The notes under the pieces were generated by a model, which was not told where the DNA came from, ran no database searches, and saw only the letters and a program-made list of their open reading frames with translations. The translations under genes and the position numbers were made by a program. Of a stretch of DNA of 22,994 nucleotides, positions 14,931-22,994 are shown in pieces; position 1 is the stretch's first letter; each line of letters begins with the position of its first letter. Source of the DNA: Chrysochromulina parva (taxonomy: Eukaryota; Haptophyta; Prymnesiales; Chrysochromulinaceae); contig PJAB01000621.1 in the NCBI GenBank assembly GCA_002887195.1, positions 1 through 22,994 on the forward strand, given 5' to 3'.

Positions 14931-16637
14931 TTAGAAGGCCAGCTTGGCACGCGCCGCGGTGTGCGCCGCCGTCGCAAGCGCCGTGCATTCGCCCACGTCG
15001 AGTACGAGATTCTTCTTGTACACGTCCTCGAATGACAGCAGGTTGCCCTGCACGATCTCTTTCCATACCTGGCCTCCGTCGATGGACGGTTTGGAGCGCA
15101 TCTCGAGAGGCGCGTCGAGAGGTGTGAAGACGTCCGCACGCACGGTGTCCGACGCGTCCAGCACACCATCGCTCGCCTGGTGCACCACATTGTACAGCAG
15201 GCCGGCCTTGCCTCTTATGGGCACGAGCGAGGTCACGTTCACCAGAATACAGTCCTCGAGCTCGACGTAGGGCGCGCTCACGTTGACCAGCACACACCCC
15301 TTGCCAACGGTGCCGCCGCCGAGCGCGCACTTGAGAAGCACCGCTGACTCGTCTGCCTGTGTCGCGCCGCTCAGCACGTTTGCATGCTGCCGGGCTGTGA
15401 TGCCCAGAAACGTTCGCAGCGCTTCGGCTTTTGCACTCGGTAGCGTGAGCAGGGCATTGTTCTCGAGGTAGAGGCCCAGGCGGCCGTAGTCCCACCAGTA
15501 CGTGTCCTTGCCCACGTCGACGCACGCGAGCAGTACGCCGCCAGTTGGGTCGAAGCGCGCCCGAAAGGCGGCCATTCGCGCGTAGTGTGCGCGCGCCTCG
15601 GCCTCGGCCGTTTTCTTCTTCTCCATCACGGCTACGTAATCGGCCTCTTTGAGAGTGAGGGGCATCCAGAAATGAGGGTCTGAGTCGAGGGTCGCCGTCT
15701 TGGCCGCCAGTTCGGGCGCGAACTCGACGAGTAGCGCTGCCATGAATGGCGCGTCGACTGAGAAGGAGCCAAGAGAGGTACCCACCCGCTCCACGTTGGG
15801 GGGTAAGTACGCCATCGCCATCTCATAAGTCACCTTCTCTAGCTGCGTCGCCGCGCCGCGTGCATCGACGGCGATGAGCCCGTACTGGTGCAGCTCCTCC
15901 GCCTCCCACTGCTCCTTGGTCGGCATCGGGCGCAGCGCCGCAAGGATGTCGGCCGGCTTCGAGGACGGCTGGATGCCAGCCGATGGTACGAAGATTTGAT
16001 CACCCCAGAAGACAGAGCAGCGCCCCTTGCGCACGGCCGCGTAGCTCGAGGTCTGACGCATGACACACTCGAGCACGGTGATCGGCACGTCCTCGCCACC
16101 CACATTGAGCAGCGCCGGCAGCTTCACGCCGGGCTTGTTATTGTTCTCAGCGCCCGGCAGAGGCGCCATGCGCGTGCCCTTGCCCGCCGTGTGGTAGAGC
16201 GCGACCGAGGCACCGTCCGCCATGGCTTTGGAGAGATCCATGCCCTTGAGCTCGGCCGCCTTGACCGCCGCCTTCTGGAACGCGTACAGCGTGCCCAGGC
16301 CGTTGCCTGCGCCGCCATTCCAGTCCTCATGCACGCAGAGCACCGTGCCGGCAGCGCCGGTCACCTGCTCGATGGTGGCCTCGAGGCGCTGCTGCCAGTA
16401 GTTCTCGGCGGCGAGGTTGGAGCAGCACACGATGATCACGTCGAAGCCTTCCGGGCCTTTCATGCGCGCGATCTCTGCCATCATCGTCTCCTCAGCGCGC
16501 TTCTTGGACAGGTCGATCAGGTAGTTGCCGATGAAAAGGATCGGGTCGTCGGGCCGAGAATTGATGGCGGCGGTGACGGCCTGCGCGATCTTGGCCTGTA
16601 CATCGAACTCCTTGAGGTACTCGCGGCTGTTGGACAT
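14931..16637 (-). CDS. RIIa/Dpy-30 docking motif fused to sugar-nucleotidyltransferase
   Basis: The protein has 568 residues from the ATG at 16637; the frame runs on upstream, but only through the GGGACACAC repeat, so I discard that part. Residues 7-44 (YLKEFDVQAKIAQAVTAAIN then DPILFIGNYLID) are an RIIa/Dpy-30-like dimerisation-docking helix pair, as found on proteins anchored through AKAPs, often in cilia and flagella. The body is a nucleotidyltransferase: HTAGKGTRMAPL (149-160) with NNNKPGVKLPA (165-175) is the NTP-binding loop, and FWGDQIF (210-216) supplies a metal-binding Asp. TYWWDYGRLGLYLENNALL (379-397) resembles the YW.D.G....Y..AN segment of ADP-glucose/GDP-mannose pyrophosphorylases. 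Hexapeptide-like repeats (436-475, GGGTVGKGC and following) form a left-handed beta-helix. The unusual YHTAGKGTRM differs from the common GGxGTRL, so the sugar cannot be named. Inferred role: local NDP-sugar or nucleotide metabolism tethered to a flagellar or other RII-docking scaffold. Confidence 0.85.
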   Translation of the reverse strand: MSNSREYLKEFDVQAKIAQAVTAAINSRPDDPILFIGNYLIDLSKKRAEETMMAEIARMKGPEGFDVIIVCCSNLAAENYWQQRLEATIEQVTGAAGTVLCVHEDWNGGAGNGLGTLYAFQKAAVKAAELKGMDLSKAMADGASVALYHTAGKGTRMAPLPGAENNNKPGVKLPALLNVGGEDVPITVLECVMRQTSSYAAVRKGRCSVFWGDQIFVPSAGIQPSSKPADILAALRPMPTKEQWEAEELHQYGLIAVDARGAATQLEKVTYEMAMAYLPPNVERVGTSLGSFSVDAPFMAALLVEFAPELAAKTATLDSDPHFWMPLTLKEADYVAVMEKKKTAEAEARAHYARMAAFRARFDPTGGVLLACVDVGKDTYWWDYGRLGLYLENNALLTLPSAKAEALRTFLGITARQHANVLSGATQADESAVLLKCALGGGTVGKGCVLVNVSAPYVELEDCILVNVTSLVPIRGKAGLLYNVVHQASDGVLDASDTVRADVFTPLDAPLEMRSKPSIDGGQVWKEIVQGNLLSFEDVYKKNLVLDVGECTALATAAHTAARAKLAF

Positions 16638-16751
16638 AGCGAGTTTGGAGGCTGGTCTCGGGTCGCGGCACTGATAGTGCGATGGTGGGGTCGCTATGCA
16701 ATGCAGGGTCGCAATTGCTTCTCTACACGGTGACGACGGTGAAAAGACACC

Positions 16752-16830
16752 GGAGGGGGGGCGGTAGGGGGGGCGGGACACACACGGGACAAACGCGGGA
16801 CACACACGGGACACACGGGACACACGCGGG
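16752..16830 (+). repeat. G-rich tract and GGGACACAC tandem array
   Basis: Two runs of seven G (separated by CGGTA) are followed by at least seven GGG triplets spaced about 9-11 bases apart in a GGGACACAC(G/GC) array. The plus strand fits a G-quadruplex-forming pattern, with loops of 5 to 8 bases. It lies about 115-195 bases upstream of the nucleotidyltransferase ATG, on the opposite strand to its mRNA. Confidence 0.75.
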
Positions 16831-17129
16831 ACACGCGGGCGCACAAGGGCATATACGGATCACACCGACGAACCTCACTCAACCATCCAATAACCCACCA
16901 ACACACTACCCGCACGTCAGCGCGACATGGCGCGACGACCGAAACCGCGGCCGACTCAACAGCCGCAGGCCCGGAGCTGACCGCTCCCCGCGGCCGACTC
17001 AGAAGAGGCCGCCCCCTCCCAGAGCGCCTCCAGGGGCGCCTCCCCGCGCCTGCTCGAAGGCGGTCGGCTACCGGTACTTGTATAGAACAGCATACATGTA
17101 TTTCATGTAGAACCGGGTGTACAAGAACC

Positions 17130-17143
17130 CCCGGGGCCCCGGG
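17130..17143. repeat. 14-bp perfect palindrome CCCGGGGCCCCGGG
   Basis: The sequence is its own reverse complement over 14 bases, in the intergenic region near several ACCGG and GTACCGG cores. It is one of several GC palindromes in the non-coding parts of the window. Confidence 0.8.
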
Positions 17144-17979
17144 TAAAGAGAGTAAAAGACACCGCATGACACCGGGGGAGCCGACCCTTGGGAGCCGAGT
17201 CACACGGCGACACGGGACACCCGGGCGAATCGATTGCCTCTCGACCTACTCTCGACCATCCCAACCCACCATGAACGCACCATGAACGCCGGCAGCACGA
17301 ACCCGAGCACGACCGCGCGACGACCGTGGAATTACCCAAGTGTGGGAATCCGCGGCCAATACGTTCTAAACTGCGGTAAGCAGGGCTGGTAAGAATTTAC
17401 GCTAAACGCTAGTGGTTGAAGCACTGCGGCTATTTGTCCTATGGTGGGACATCGCAAGCCGCTCCTCGTGTGCCGCGAGGCCTCGCCACCTGGCTTAGGT
17501 CAGCAACTCAGCATGGCCCGCGATCGTCGAATTCTGGCTCCTCGTCTTGGGCCCTGCCGCCCACAGCGCACAGGGGTGCGGACGAAGCCCTTGGTTGGCG
17601 ACGAAGCTCCCCCTTAGCTCCCCCCGGTGGCCGGTGCGCCGCGGTGGCCGGTGTCGGACTCACACGGTGTTTTTGAACCTGGGTACCGTCCACGTACGGT
17701 ACGGTAAGAATCCCGGTGGAATACGGTGGAACGCATGCAAACTATGGTCTACACTTTGCAGTGTAAACCGGTCATTTGCGCGATCCGCCTCTGCGCGCTC
17801 GTCCGGACTCCGTGCACTGGCACGTCCGGCTCGCGGCTCCTCGCCGCGCGCGGCTCCACTTCTCGGGTCGACTTGATGAAACTTCGTAACGCTCCACAAA
17901 AAGCCAGGGCCGCCACCCTCAGGTAACCCTCAGGATGTGTAAAGACTTCTAATTGTGAGTGCTTCTCTTTCGAGGCGCG

Positions 17980-18900
17980 CTAAAACTTGACAACCTTGCG
18001 CTTCGGCGCAGAGCTCGCGCTAGTGCTACCTGCCGTCTTGCTCTTCTTCGCCGAGGGCGCCTTCGCCTGGTCCTCATGCTTGTCCTCGTCGCCGTCCTCG
18101 CGTCCCGCGCCAGTAGCGAGGAAATCGTCGTCCAGATCGTCGCCGCCGCCGCCGCCGCCGCCCCCAGGCGCCGACCACGCACGTGAGCCCTCCTGCGCCG
18201 CGCGCTCGCGGGCCACACGCAAGCGGCCAGCACGGCCGGGCTCGGCATTCGCCTCCTCTTCGGCATCCGCCACCGCGCTGCCGCCGCCGCCGCCCTCATC
18301 GCCAGGGTTTTTCATCGCATGCAGCTCGGCAAGCACGTCCAGCAGCGAGTCAACGGAAACGCGCTGCTTCCGAAGCGCCGGCTCGCCCGGTGCAAACGTG
18401 CGCGCCACCGTGCATTCGCCGCGCTCCGCCTCCCGAGGTCCAATCTCGACGCGCAGCTTCACCCCCTTGTGCTCCCAGTGCGCAAACTTCTGGCCGGGCG
18501 TGTACTTGTGGCCCGAATCGAGCATCACCTTCCACTTGCTTGTCTCGAGCGCCTTCTCCACGTCCGAACATGCCAAGAGCACGCGTGCCATCTGCTTTGC
18601 CTCGCCCTTCCAATAGATGGGCACCACCACCACGTCGGGTGCTTTTGCGCGGTCCGCCTTGATGGCCTTCTGCACGGTACGCCGGCGCGCCGCATTCTCG
18701 CTCTTGCGAATCAAGATGCGTTCCGCCTCCTTGCGCGCCTCGAGTGGCTTGCGCTTTGGGAACGTTGTGCGCCGGGTGGACTCAAAGACCTCGCCGCGCT
18801 CCCGCGCCGCAACCGCCGCCTGCTGCTGCGCACGCTGCGCCTCACGCCGCCGGAGCTCTTCCGGGGTCAGCTCCGAGTCGGGAACCTTGCGTTTGACCAT
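17980..18900 (-). CDS. Free-standing ProRS-type anticodon-binding domain protein
   Basis: The protein has 306 residues from the ATG at 18900 (the frame continues upstream to 18993 but reads unlike protein). Residues 1-85 are a highly basic, Arg/Lys/Glu-rich helix with nuclear-localisation-like clusters (KRK, RRREAQR). Residues 89-195 match the class II aminoacyl-tRNA synthetase anticodon-binding domain of the prolyl type: VVVVPIYWKG (90-99), KWKVMLD (122-128), then TPGQKFAHWEHKGVKLRVEI (134-153) followed by GPRE. In ProRS the equivalent is SPGWKFN.WELKGVPLR.E.GPRD. There is no catalytic core (no class II motifs 1-3) and no room for one. The C-terminal about 105 residues are low complexity: two poly-Gly runs, an acidic patch (DDLDDDF) and a Lys-rich end (PKRKVVKF). 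Inference: a nuclear or nucleolar RNA-binding protein that co-opted a ProRS appendage. Confidence 0.8.
   Translation of the reverse strand: MVKRKVPDSELTPEELRRREAQRAQQQAAVAARERGEVFESTRRTTFPKRKPLEARKEAERILIRKSENAARRRTVQKAIKADRAKAPDVVVVPIYWKGEAKQMARVLLACSDVEKALETSKWKVMLDSGHKYTPGQKFAHWEHKGVKLRVEIGPREAERGECTVARTFAPGEPALRKQRVSVDSLLDVLAELHAMKNPGDEGGGGGSAVADAEEEANAEPGRAGRLRVARERAAQEGSRAWSAPGGGGGGGGDDLDDDFLATGAGREDGDEDKHEDQAKAPSAKKSKTAGSTSASSAPKRKVVKF
18140..18290. repeat. GCC trinucleotide runs in coding sequence
   Basis: Two in-frame GCC runs (about 18140-18161 and 18273-18290) encode the poly-Gly tracts of the ProRS-domain protein on the minus strand. They are simple repeats and probably length-variable. 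Confidence 0.75.
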
Positions 18901-19247
18901 AAGGGGTGTCTGCGTTGCTGTGTGACCTGGGAGAGTGGACGGTCGCGGGGCGACGTGGACGTGGATAGGAGACGAGTGTGAAAAGAAGAACATAGTTCGA
19001 GCACACAGAGGTTAGCAGTAATACATGCGAGGTTCGTGCACGCGCGGCCGATGTGTCTATAGCAACGCGGGTCGCATACATCGGTTTGCCTTTTGGGGCA
19101 AGTTTGGAACTTTGGAGAACTACCCTCCGTGGATTCGCCCTGCAGTCCGTACTTCTGTACCTACTTGCGCGCGACCGGCCGTCGAAGGGCACCCAGGTAG
19201 GCGGTGAGACGCCAGTGCGCGTCTGTGCGTCGTAAGGCGGAGCGGCT
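18901..19247. other. Divergent intergenic region
   Basis: This 347-base stretch separates the ProRS-domain gene (minus) from the armadillo-repeat gene (plus) and must hold both promoters. No clear TATA element or repeat is seen. Confidence 0.45.
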
Positions 19248-22037
19248 ATGAAAGTCTGGAAGGCGGGGGGCACTGAAAAAGATCAGCGACCACCTCGTGA
19301 TGAGGTAGATTCCAGCTCACCATGGAATGTTTCGGATAGCGCGCCGATGAAGCTTGGCAAACCAAAGCCGCCCCCGGCGCCCGATCCGACACCTGCTGAG
19401 CGAAGGCAAATACAGCTCCGGGCGGCGCTCGAAACGCTGTGCGACTCCTTTGAGAAACTCGCGCGCGAGGCCGAGATGGAAGACATGGTGTGCGCTCAAA
19501 TGGTGCAGCAACGAAGGCGCATTGAGGAACTCCATAAGGAGCACAGAGAGCTCAACCAAGCTGATGCCCTCCGTCGTGCTAATGTTGAAGAGATCTACAA
19601 GCAAATAGGAGAAGCCGAGGCAAAGATCCGGGAATTCGAATATGAGGGAAAGCTGCGGTTACAGTTGCAGGCGATCAAGGAAGAGCAGAATGCACTCGAA
19701 GAACGTATTAAATTAAGCGAGAAGGAGCTGAAGAAAGGGTTGCCACTGACGGCCAAGCTGCCGAAGAAGGGCGACGATGAGCGCCTGACGGAAAACCTCT
19801 TAGGTAATGACGACGGTCCGAAGTCTTCCACACTCCAGGATGATCAATCGCCGCGTTGGATCGACCAAGGCACATACGAGACTGTGCAGATCCTCAATGT
19901 ATTGATGAGCTCGTCGATTCGAGAGATCCGGCTTCGCGCCGCGGGCTCAATTGTCGTGCTTGCAGAGCGCTCGCATCGAGCTAAGGTCATGATTGCAGAG
20001 GCCGCGGGCATCGGCGAAACCATGGTTGCTCTTCTCAAGTCTGGCGGACTTGAGGCGATCGAGGCAATTGCTGTGCTCACATCAGAAAACAAATTTGCGT
20101 GCGATCTGTTCCGCAAGCACGGGGCAGTCACGCTGCTCGCCGCGTACATCAACAACGAAACTGATACTGCAAAGCCCAACATGTACGATCCGGCTTCTGG
20201 CCTGGTCGTGAGCAGTGATGTTGAGCGGCCGACGATTGTCCCCGTCACGATCAAGTCCAAGGCGGTACTTGCACTCCGGAACATTGCCACGTCCAGTCCG
20301 GAAAATCTGGTTCACATCACGCAGCAAGGAGGCGTCATTCCTCAGCTAGTGCAGCTGATGACGAGAATGCAAGACGAGGCCGACAACGCTTCGTCGCAGG
20401 GCTCGTCGCGGGACTCGAGCAACGACTCGGACAAGGGCACCGCCAAGAAAGAGGGTGCCAAGAAGCACAGGTCAGCGGAGGAGAAGGAGCGACGGCGTGC
20501 GGAGCGGAAGGGCAAATTAAACGAGTCGCTGAAAAATGCGATGCAACAGGACATGCTCGACCGCAAGAAGCTGGCCAAGGATAACAAAAGACTCGCTGAG
20601 GCTGCTGGTAAGATGCTACATACTTTGATCATTAAGGGCAGGAAGGAAGTTAAGAAGATCATCATCAGTGCAATCATCGAGCAGGTCCAGCGTCCAGGCT
20701 CCACGCCACCAGAAGACGTGCCCGCTCTCATGGAGATCTTGCGGCGCACGGCAGAGGAGCAACTAGAAATTGTAACCAGCGGAAGTGATGAGAAAGCGCT
20801 GGCATCGGCGCTGCAATTCGGTCGTTGGGTGAAGCTTCCAGCGTTGATGCTTGGAGAGGCGCGCAACAACTTCAAGCAATCTCAGGAGCTTGTAAAGAAG
20901 AGAGAGGCTGAGCGCCAGCGGCGAAGGGGACTCGGCTTGCCCGACGATGATGAAGAATGGGCTCATGACGAGATTCTCGCCCTCGGGCACCACGAGTTCG
21001 GGGACGAGGAAGAGCCGCGAGGTAAGCAGGCGCTCCAGAACGAGGCAGGAAGTTCACGAGACGGCGAGGGAAGACGCTCTGATGGACATTCCGAACAAAG
21101 CACGCAGCGCACGTCCCGGGCCACTGGGCGAAAAAAGAAGGGGAAGGCGTGGAGTGCGGCATCTTCTCGGGAGAGGGGGGCTGAACAAGATCGCAAGCGG
21201 GCAGAGCAGCGCAGTGAGGATGAAACCCGACGTAATAAGAAGCAGGAAGTAGCTCGAGCGCAAGCGAAGCTTGTCCTCGCAGCTGATGCGCATCGTTTGC
21301 AAGTGGCCTTACCATCGTCTCGCCGTGCGGAGAAGTTTTGGCACAACAAGAGTCCGCCAGAGCTTCAGGAAACGATGCAGCTGATTAACAAGACTAGCGC
21401 TGCGGGCTCCGGGCCACATTCTGGTAGTTTTACCGACGGGGCCATCGGAGGGCTCAGCAGCATACCAGAGACGCGCAAGCTCCAGTACTTTGAGAGGGAT
21501 GCTGGGCCATCGATAGCCGGCCGAGATTATCAGCTCGATCGACTGGTCAAGTCGCGAGCAGCTACCTCTCAGCTTATACACTCGGTGCAGCACTCACGAG
21601 TGGCCTTTAGTCGAGGCGCGAACCTGCAGCTTGGGGACTCAAAGATGGCCGATTCGAACGTGTCACCCTTGAGCCGTAGCGCTGACGTGTGGAAGGGCAC
21701 GTTGCGCGCAGAGATTCCGCTTCCGAACAGGGATGCTTGGTCGCGTTGGTCCGAGAAGCCGAGAAGACCGCCTTCCCCGGAGATTCCAGCTGCGCCAGCA
21801 GCACCAATAGCTCCAGACGAGCCAGTTACGGCGCCCACTGCAGGCAAAGAGGCGTGGACTGAGCAGCAAAGATTGGACCGGATGGCCGAGCTCGCTGAGA
21901 AGCTCGGCGTGGAGAGATTTAGATTCGAAGCACAGCCTGATCTTGCAACGGTGCGTGCCCGGGAGGGAATGTCGGCGTTCCGTCGTCGCAACTCTTTCGA
22001 GCAGCCGTCGCTTGCACGAACGGTTAGTAATAGGTAG
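19248..22037 (+). CDS. Armadillo-repeat protein with N-terminal coiled coil and long disordered tail
   Basis: The protein has 929 residues. Residues 50-165 are a strongly charged coiled coil (ERRQIQLRAALETL, then RRRIEELHKEHRELNQ and KEEQNALEERIKLSEKELKK). Residues about 208-385 contain helical armadillo-type repeats: VQILNVLMSSSIREIRLRAA (213-232) with SIVVLAERSH, GIGETMVALLKSGGLEAIEA (254-273), ACDLFRKHGAVTLLAAYI (284-301), and SKAVLALRNIATSSPENLVH before GGVIPQLVQLM. A Ser/Asp then Lys/Arg-rich insert (about 385-450) interrupts the solenoid, and further armadillo-like helices follow (about 455-555). The remainder is low complexity, with acidic, basic and Pro/Ala-rich segments; the end (WTEQQRLDRMAELAEKLGVE and following) is helical. 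No enzyme domain is present, so a scaffold role is likely. I do not recognise a named orthologue. Confidence 0.85.
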   Translation: MKVWKAGGTEKDQRPPRDEVDSSSPWNVSDSAPMKLGKPKPPPAPDPTPAERRQIQLRAALETLCDSFEKLAREAEMEDMVCAQMVQQRRRIEELHKEHRELNQADALRRANVEEIYKQIGEAEAKIREFEYEGKLRLQLQAIKEEQNALEERIKLSEKELKKGLPLTAKLPKKGDDERLTENLLGNDDGPKSSTLQDDQSPRWIDQGTYETVQILNVLMSSSIREIRLRAAGSIVVLAERSHRAKVMIAEAAGIGETMVALLKSGGLEAIEAIAVLTSENKFACDLFRKHGAVTLLAAYINNETDTAKPNMYDPASGLVVSSDVERPTIVPVTIKSKAVLALRNIATSSPENLVHITQQGGVIPQLVQLMTRMQDEADNASSQGSSRDSSNDSDKGTAKKEGAKKHRSAEEKERRRAERKGKLNESLKNAMQQDMLDRKKLAKDNKRLAEAAGKMLHTLIIKGRKEVKKIIISAIIEQVQRPGSTPPEDVPALMEILRRTAEEQLEIVTSGSDEKALASALQFGRWVKLPALMLGEARNNFKQSQELVKKREAERQRRRGLGLPDDDEEWAHDEILALGHHEFGDEEEPRGKQALQNEAGSSRDGEGRRSDGHSEQSTQRTSRATGRKKKGKAWSAASSRERGAEQDRKRAEQRSEDETRRNKKQEVARAQAKLVLAADAHRLQVALPSSRRAEKFWHNKSPPELQETMQLINKTSAAGSGPHSGSFTDGAIGGLSSIPETRKLQYFERDAGPSIAGRDYQLDRLVKSRAATSQLIHSVQHSRVAFSRGANLQLGDSKMADSNVSPLSRSADVWKGTLRAEIPLPNRDAWSRWSEKPRRPPSPEIPAAPAAPIAPDEPVTAPTAGKEAWTEQQRLDRMAELAEKLGVERFRFEAQPDLATVRAREGMSAFRRRNSFEQPSLARTVSNR

Positions 22038-22994
22038 GCTCGTCTACGACGTTATATAGACTTAGACGAGAGGATGTCAGATGTGGTGCCAGGTCTGAAA
22101 AGTAGCCGACTCGCGAGCGCTGACCGCGACGTATCGTCTTACGGTATCCAGTATGGTTAACGATGAGCGTGTCAGCTTACCGAGCTTAAATCCGAGCCAC
22201 CGAGGACCGAGCCCGCTGCCCCGGCTCTCGACTCTGTTGGGAACTGTCAACTGTAAACTGTGAGTCGAATCTCAAAAGATAGTGGATGCCAAGTCTGTCG
22301 AACTTAAGCGAGCCACGCGCGGGCACGCAAGCCGGCCAACGCCACAAGCCGGCCTCGCGTAGCACAATACCCGACGCGACGCGCATGTGTGCGCCTGACA
22401 ACTGCTGGAGTGCTGTTCTACACGAGCCAAGCGACCAGAACACGGACCCATGTATCATGCCTTGCTTACACGTAAGTAGCACAAAAATCGTAAGGAGGGG
22501 CATGCGATTGTGATTTCCGACAGAAGCGTGGAGGGAGGTGTGTAGAGGCAGGGAACAAGGGCTGCAGGATAGGCAGGATCGGGGCTGTCAGCTTTGCTCA
22601 TGCTCCGACAAAAGCGACAATTACTCTCAAACACCAATAGAATCAACACACCACGACATGTTCGACGTTCTTGGAGGAACAACATTCAACACTTATGCCA
22701 TGCAACTTATTTCCGACTCGACCCTCAACACCTAATCCTGCGCAGGACCCTGCTACTTGTAGTTTCCAAAGTCGGTCTAGTACTCTGATACTCTGACCGC
22801 CATTTCACACGGCCTTCTGTGATGAGCGCGGGGGGGGCCGCGACGAAACTGAATGTCTGACTGACAAAGCCTACAAGCAAGCAAGCTAATTAGTCGACAC
22901 ACACAAGTACCTAAACCAGCGCAACCGAGTACCCCTGTAGCCAACGGGGTAGGAAAGGGTGGGCGGAGAAGGAGAGAGATATGCCCAGAACCGC
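22038..22994. other. 3' flanking region, no gene seen
   Basis: About 960 bases after the armadillo gene. Only short open frames without domain features occur on either strand. There is an 8-G run near 22831. Nothing suggests an RNA gene or mobile element; a gene beyond the window edge cannot be judged. Confidence 0.5.

Larger units (their letters stand above)
16638..17979. other. Intergenic region with G-run tandem repeat and CCGG palindromes
   Basis: About 1.3 kb with no convincing gene. It contains the G-rich/GGGACAC array (16752-16830), a 14-bp perfect palindrome CCCGGGGCCCCGGG (17130-17143) and a GTACGGTACGG cluster (17695-17706). Open frames here are Pro/Arg/Ser-rich and appear on both strands at similar lengths, as expected for GC-rich non-coding DNA. 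Confidence 0.5.

Noticed and set aside
15888..16733. 281-codon plus-strand open frame
   Set aside because: Antisense to the nucleotidyltransferase gene, which has conserved motifs; Arg/Leu/His-rich shadow composition.
16638..16844. 69-residue N-terminal extension of the nucleotidyltransferase frame
   Set aside because: It is encoded by the GGGACACAC repeat and G-rich leader and reads as Arg/Pro/Val repeats; the ATG at 16637 directly precedes the docking motif.
18319..18981. 220-codon plus-strand frame, and another at 17987-18616
   Set aside because: Antisense to the ProRS-type domain, which is clearly conserved on the minus strand.

Overview
This is eukaryotic nuclear DNA, most likely from a unicellular alga with a red-type secondary plastid (haptophyte- or stramenopile-like; the lineage cannot be fixed from the window). 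The evidence is a thylakoid-lumen precursor (2387-2989) of a type I associate with such algae, a nucleotidyltransferase carrying an RIIa/Dpy-30 docking helix pair typical of cilia and flagella, an armadillo-repeat coiled-coil protein, a tyrosine-kinase-like (TKL-type) Ser/Thr kinase, a cyclophilin and a TMEM198-like membrane protein. Genes are compact and mostly read as one uninterrupted frame. Several (4030-5145, 9230-10456, and probably 2387-2989 and 6828-8231) lack a convincing 5' end, so some 5' exons are probably spliced on. Where an open frame begins with TTG or GTG, I moved the start to the first plausible ATG.

Layout, left to right. 1-757: AT/GC-mixed intergenic DNA with a striking TGTCGAG array. 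758-1753 (+): an NAD-binding 3-hydroxyacyl-CoA-dehydrogenase-like domain fused to a C-terminal RING finger. 2387-2989 (+): thylakoid-lumen protein. 4030-5145 (-): coiled-coil protein with three 16-residue repeats. 5599-6282 (+): organelle-targeted protein with a free-standing CysRS C-terminal-like helical hairpin. 6828-8231 (+): luminal glycosyltransferase-like protein. Then a run of minus-strand genes: 9230-10456 (Ala/Glu-rich coiled coil, uncertain), 10573-11541 (seven-TM DUF4203/TMEM198-like), 12611-13747 (kinase), 14169-14639 (cyclophilin), 14931-16637 (RIIa-sugar nucleotidyltransferase), 17980-18900 (free-standing ProRS-type anticodon-binding domain with nuclear-type tails). Last, 19248-22037 (+): armadillo-repeat protein.

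There is no operon-like pathway. The genes are individually transcribed housekeeping, organelle and signalling genes. The most unusual content is domain recombination: a dehydrogenase fold with a changed active site joined to a ubiquitin-ligase RING, a nucleotide-sugar enzyme tethered to an RIIa docking motif, and two independent proteins built from aminoacyl-tRNA-synthetase appendages without catalytic cores. Intergenic DNA is rich in GTACCGG/CCGGGG-type palindromes, G-run tandem repeats and inverted repeats. I found no tRNA, rRNA, CRISPR array or recognisable transposase.
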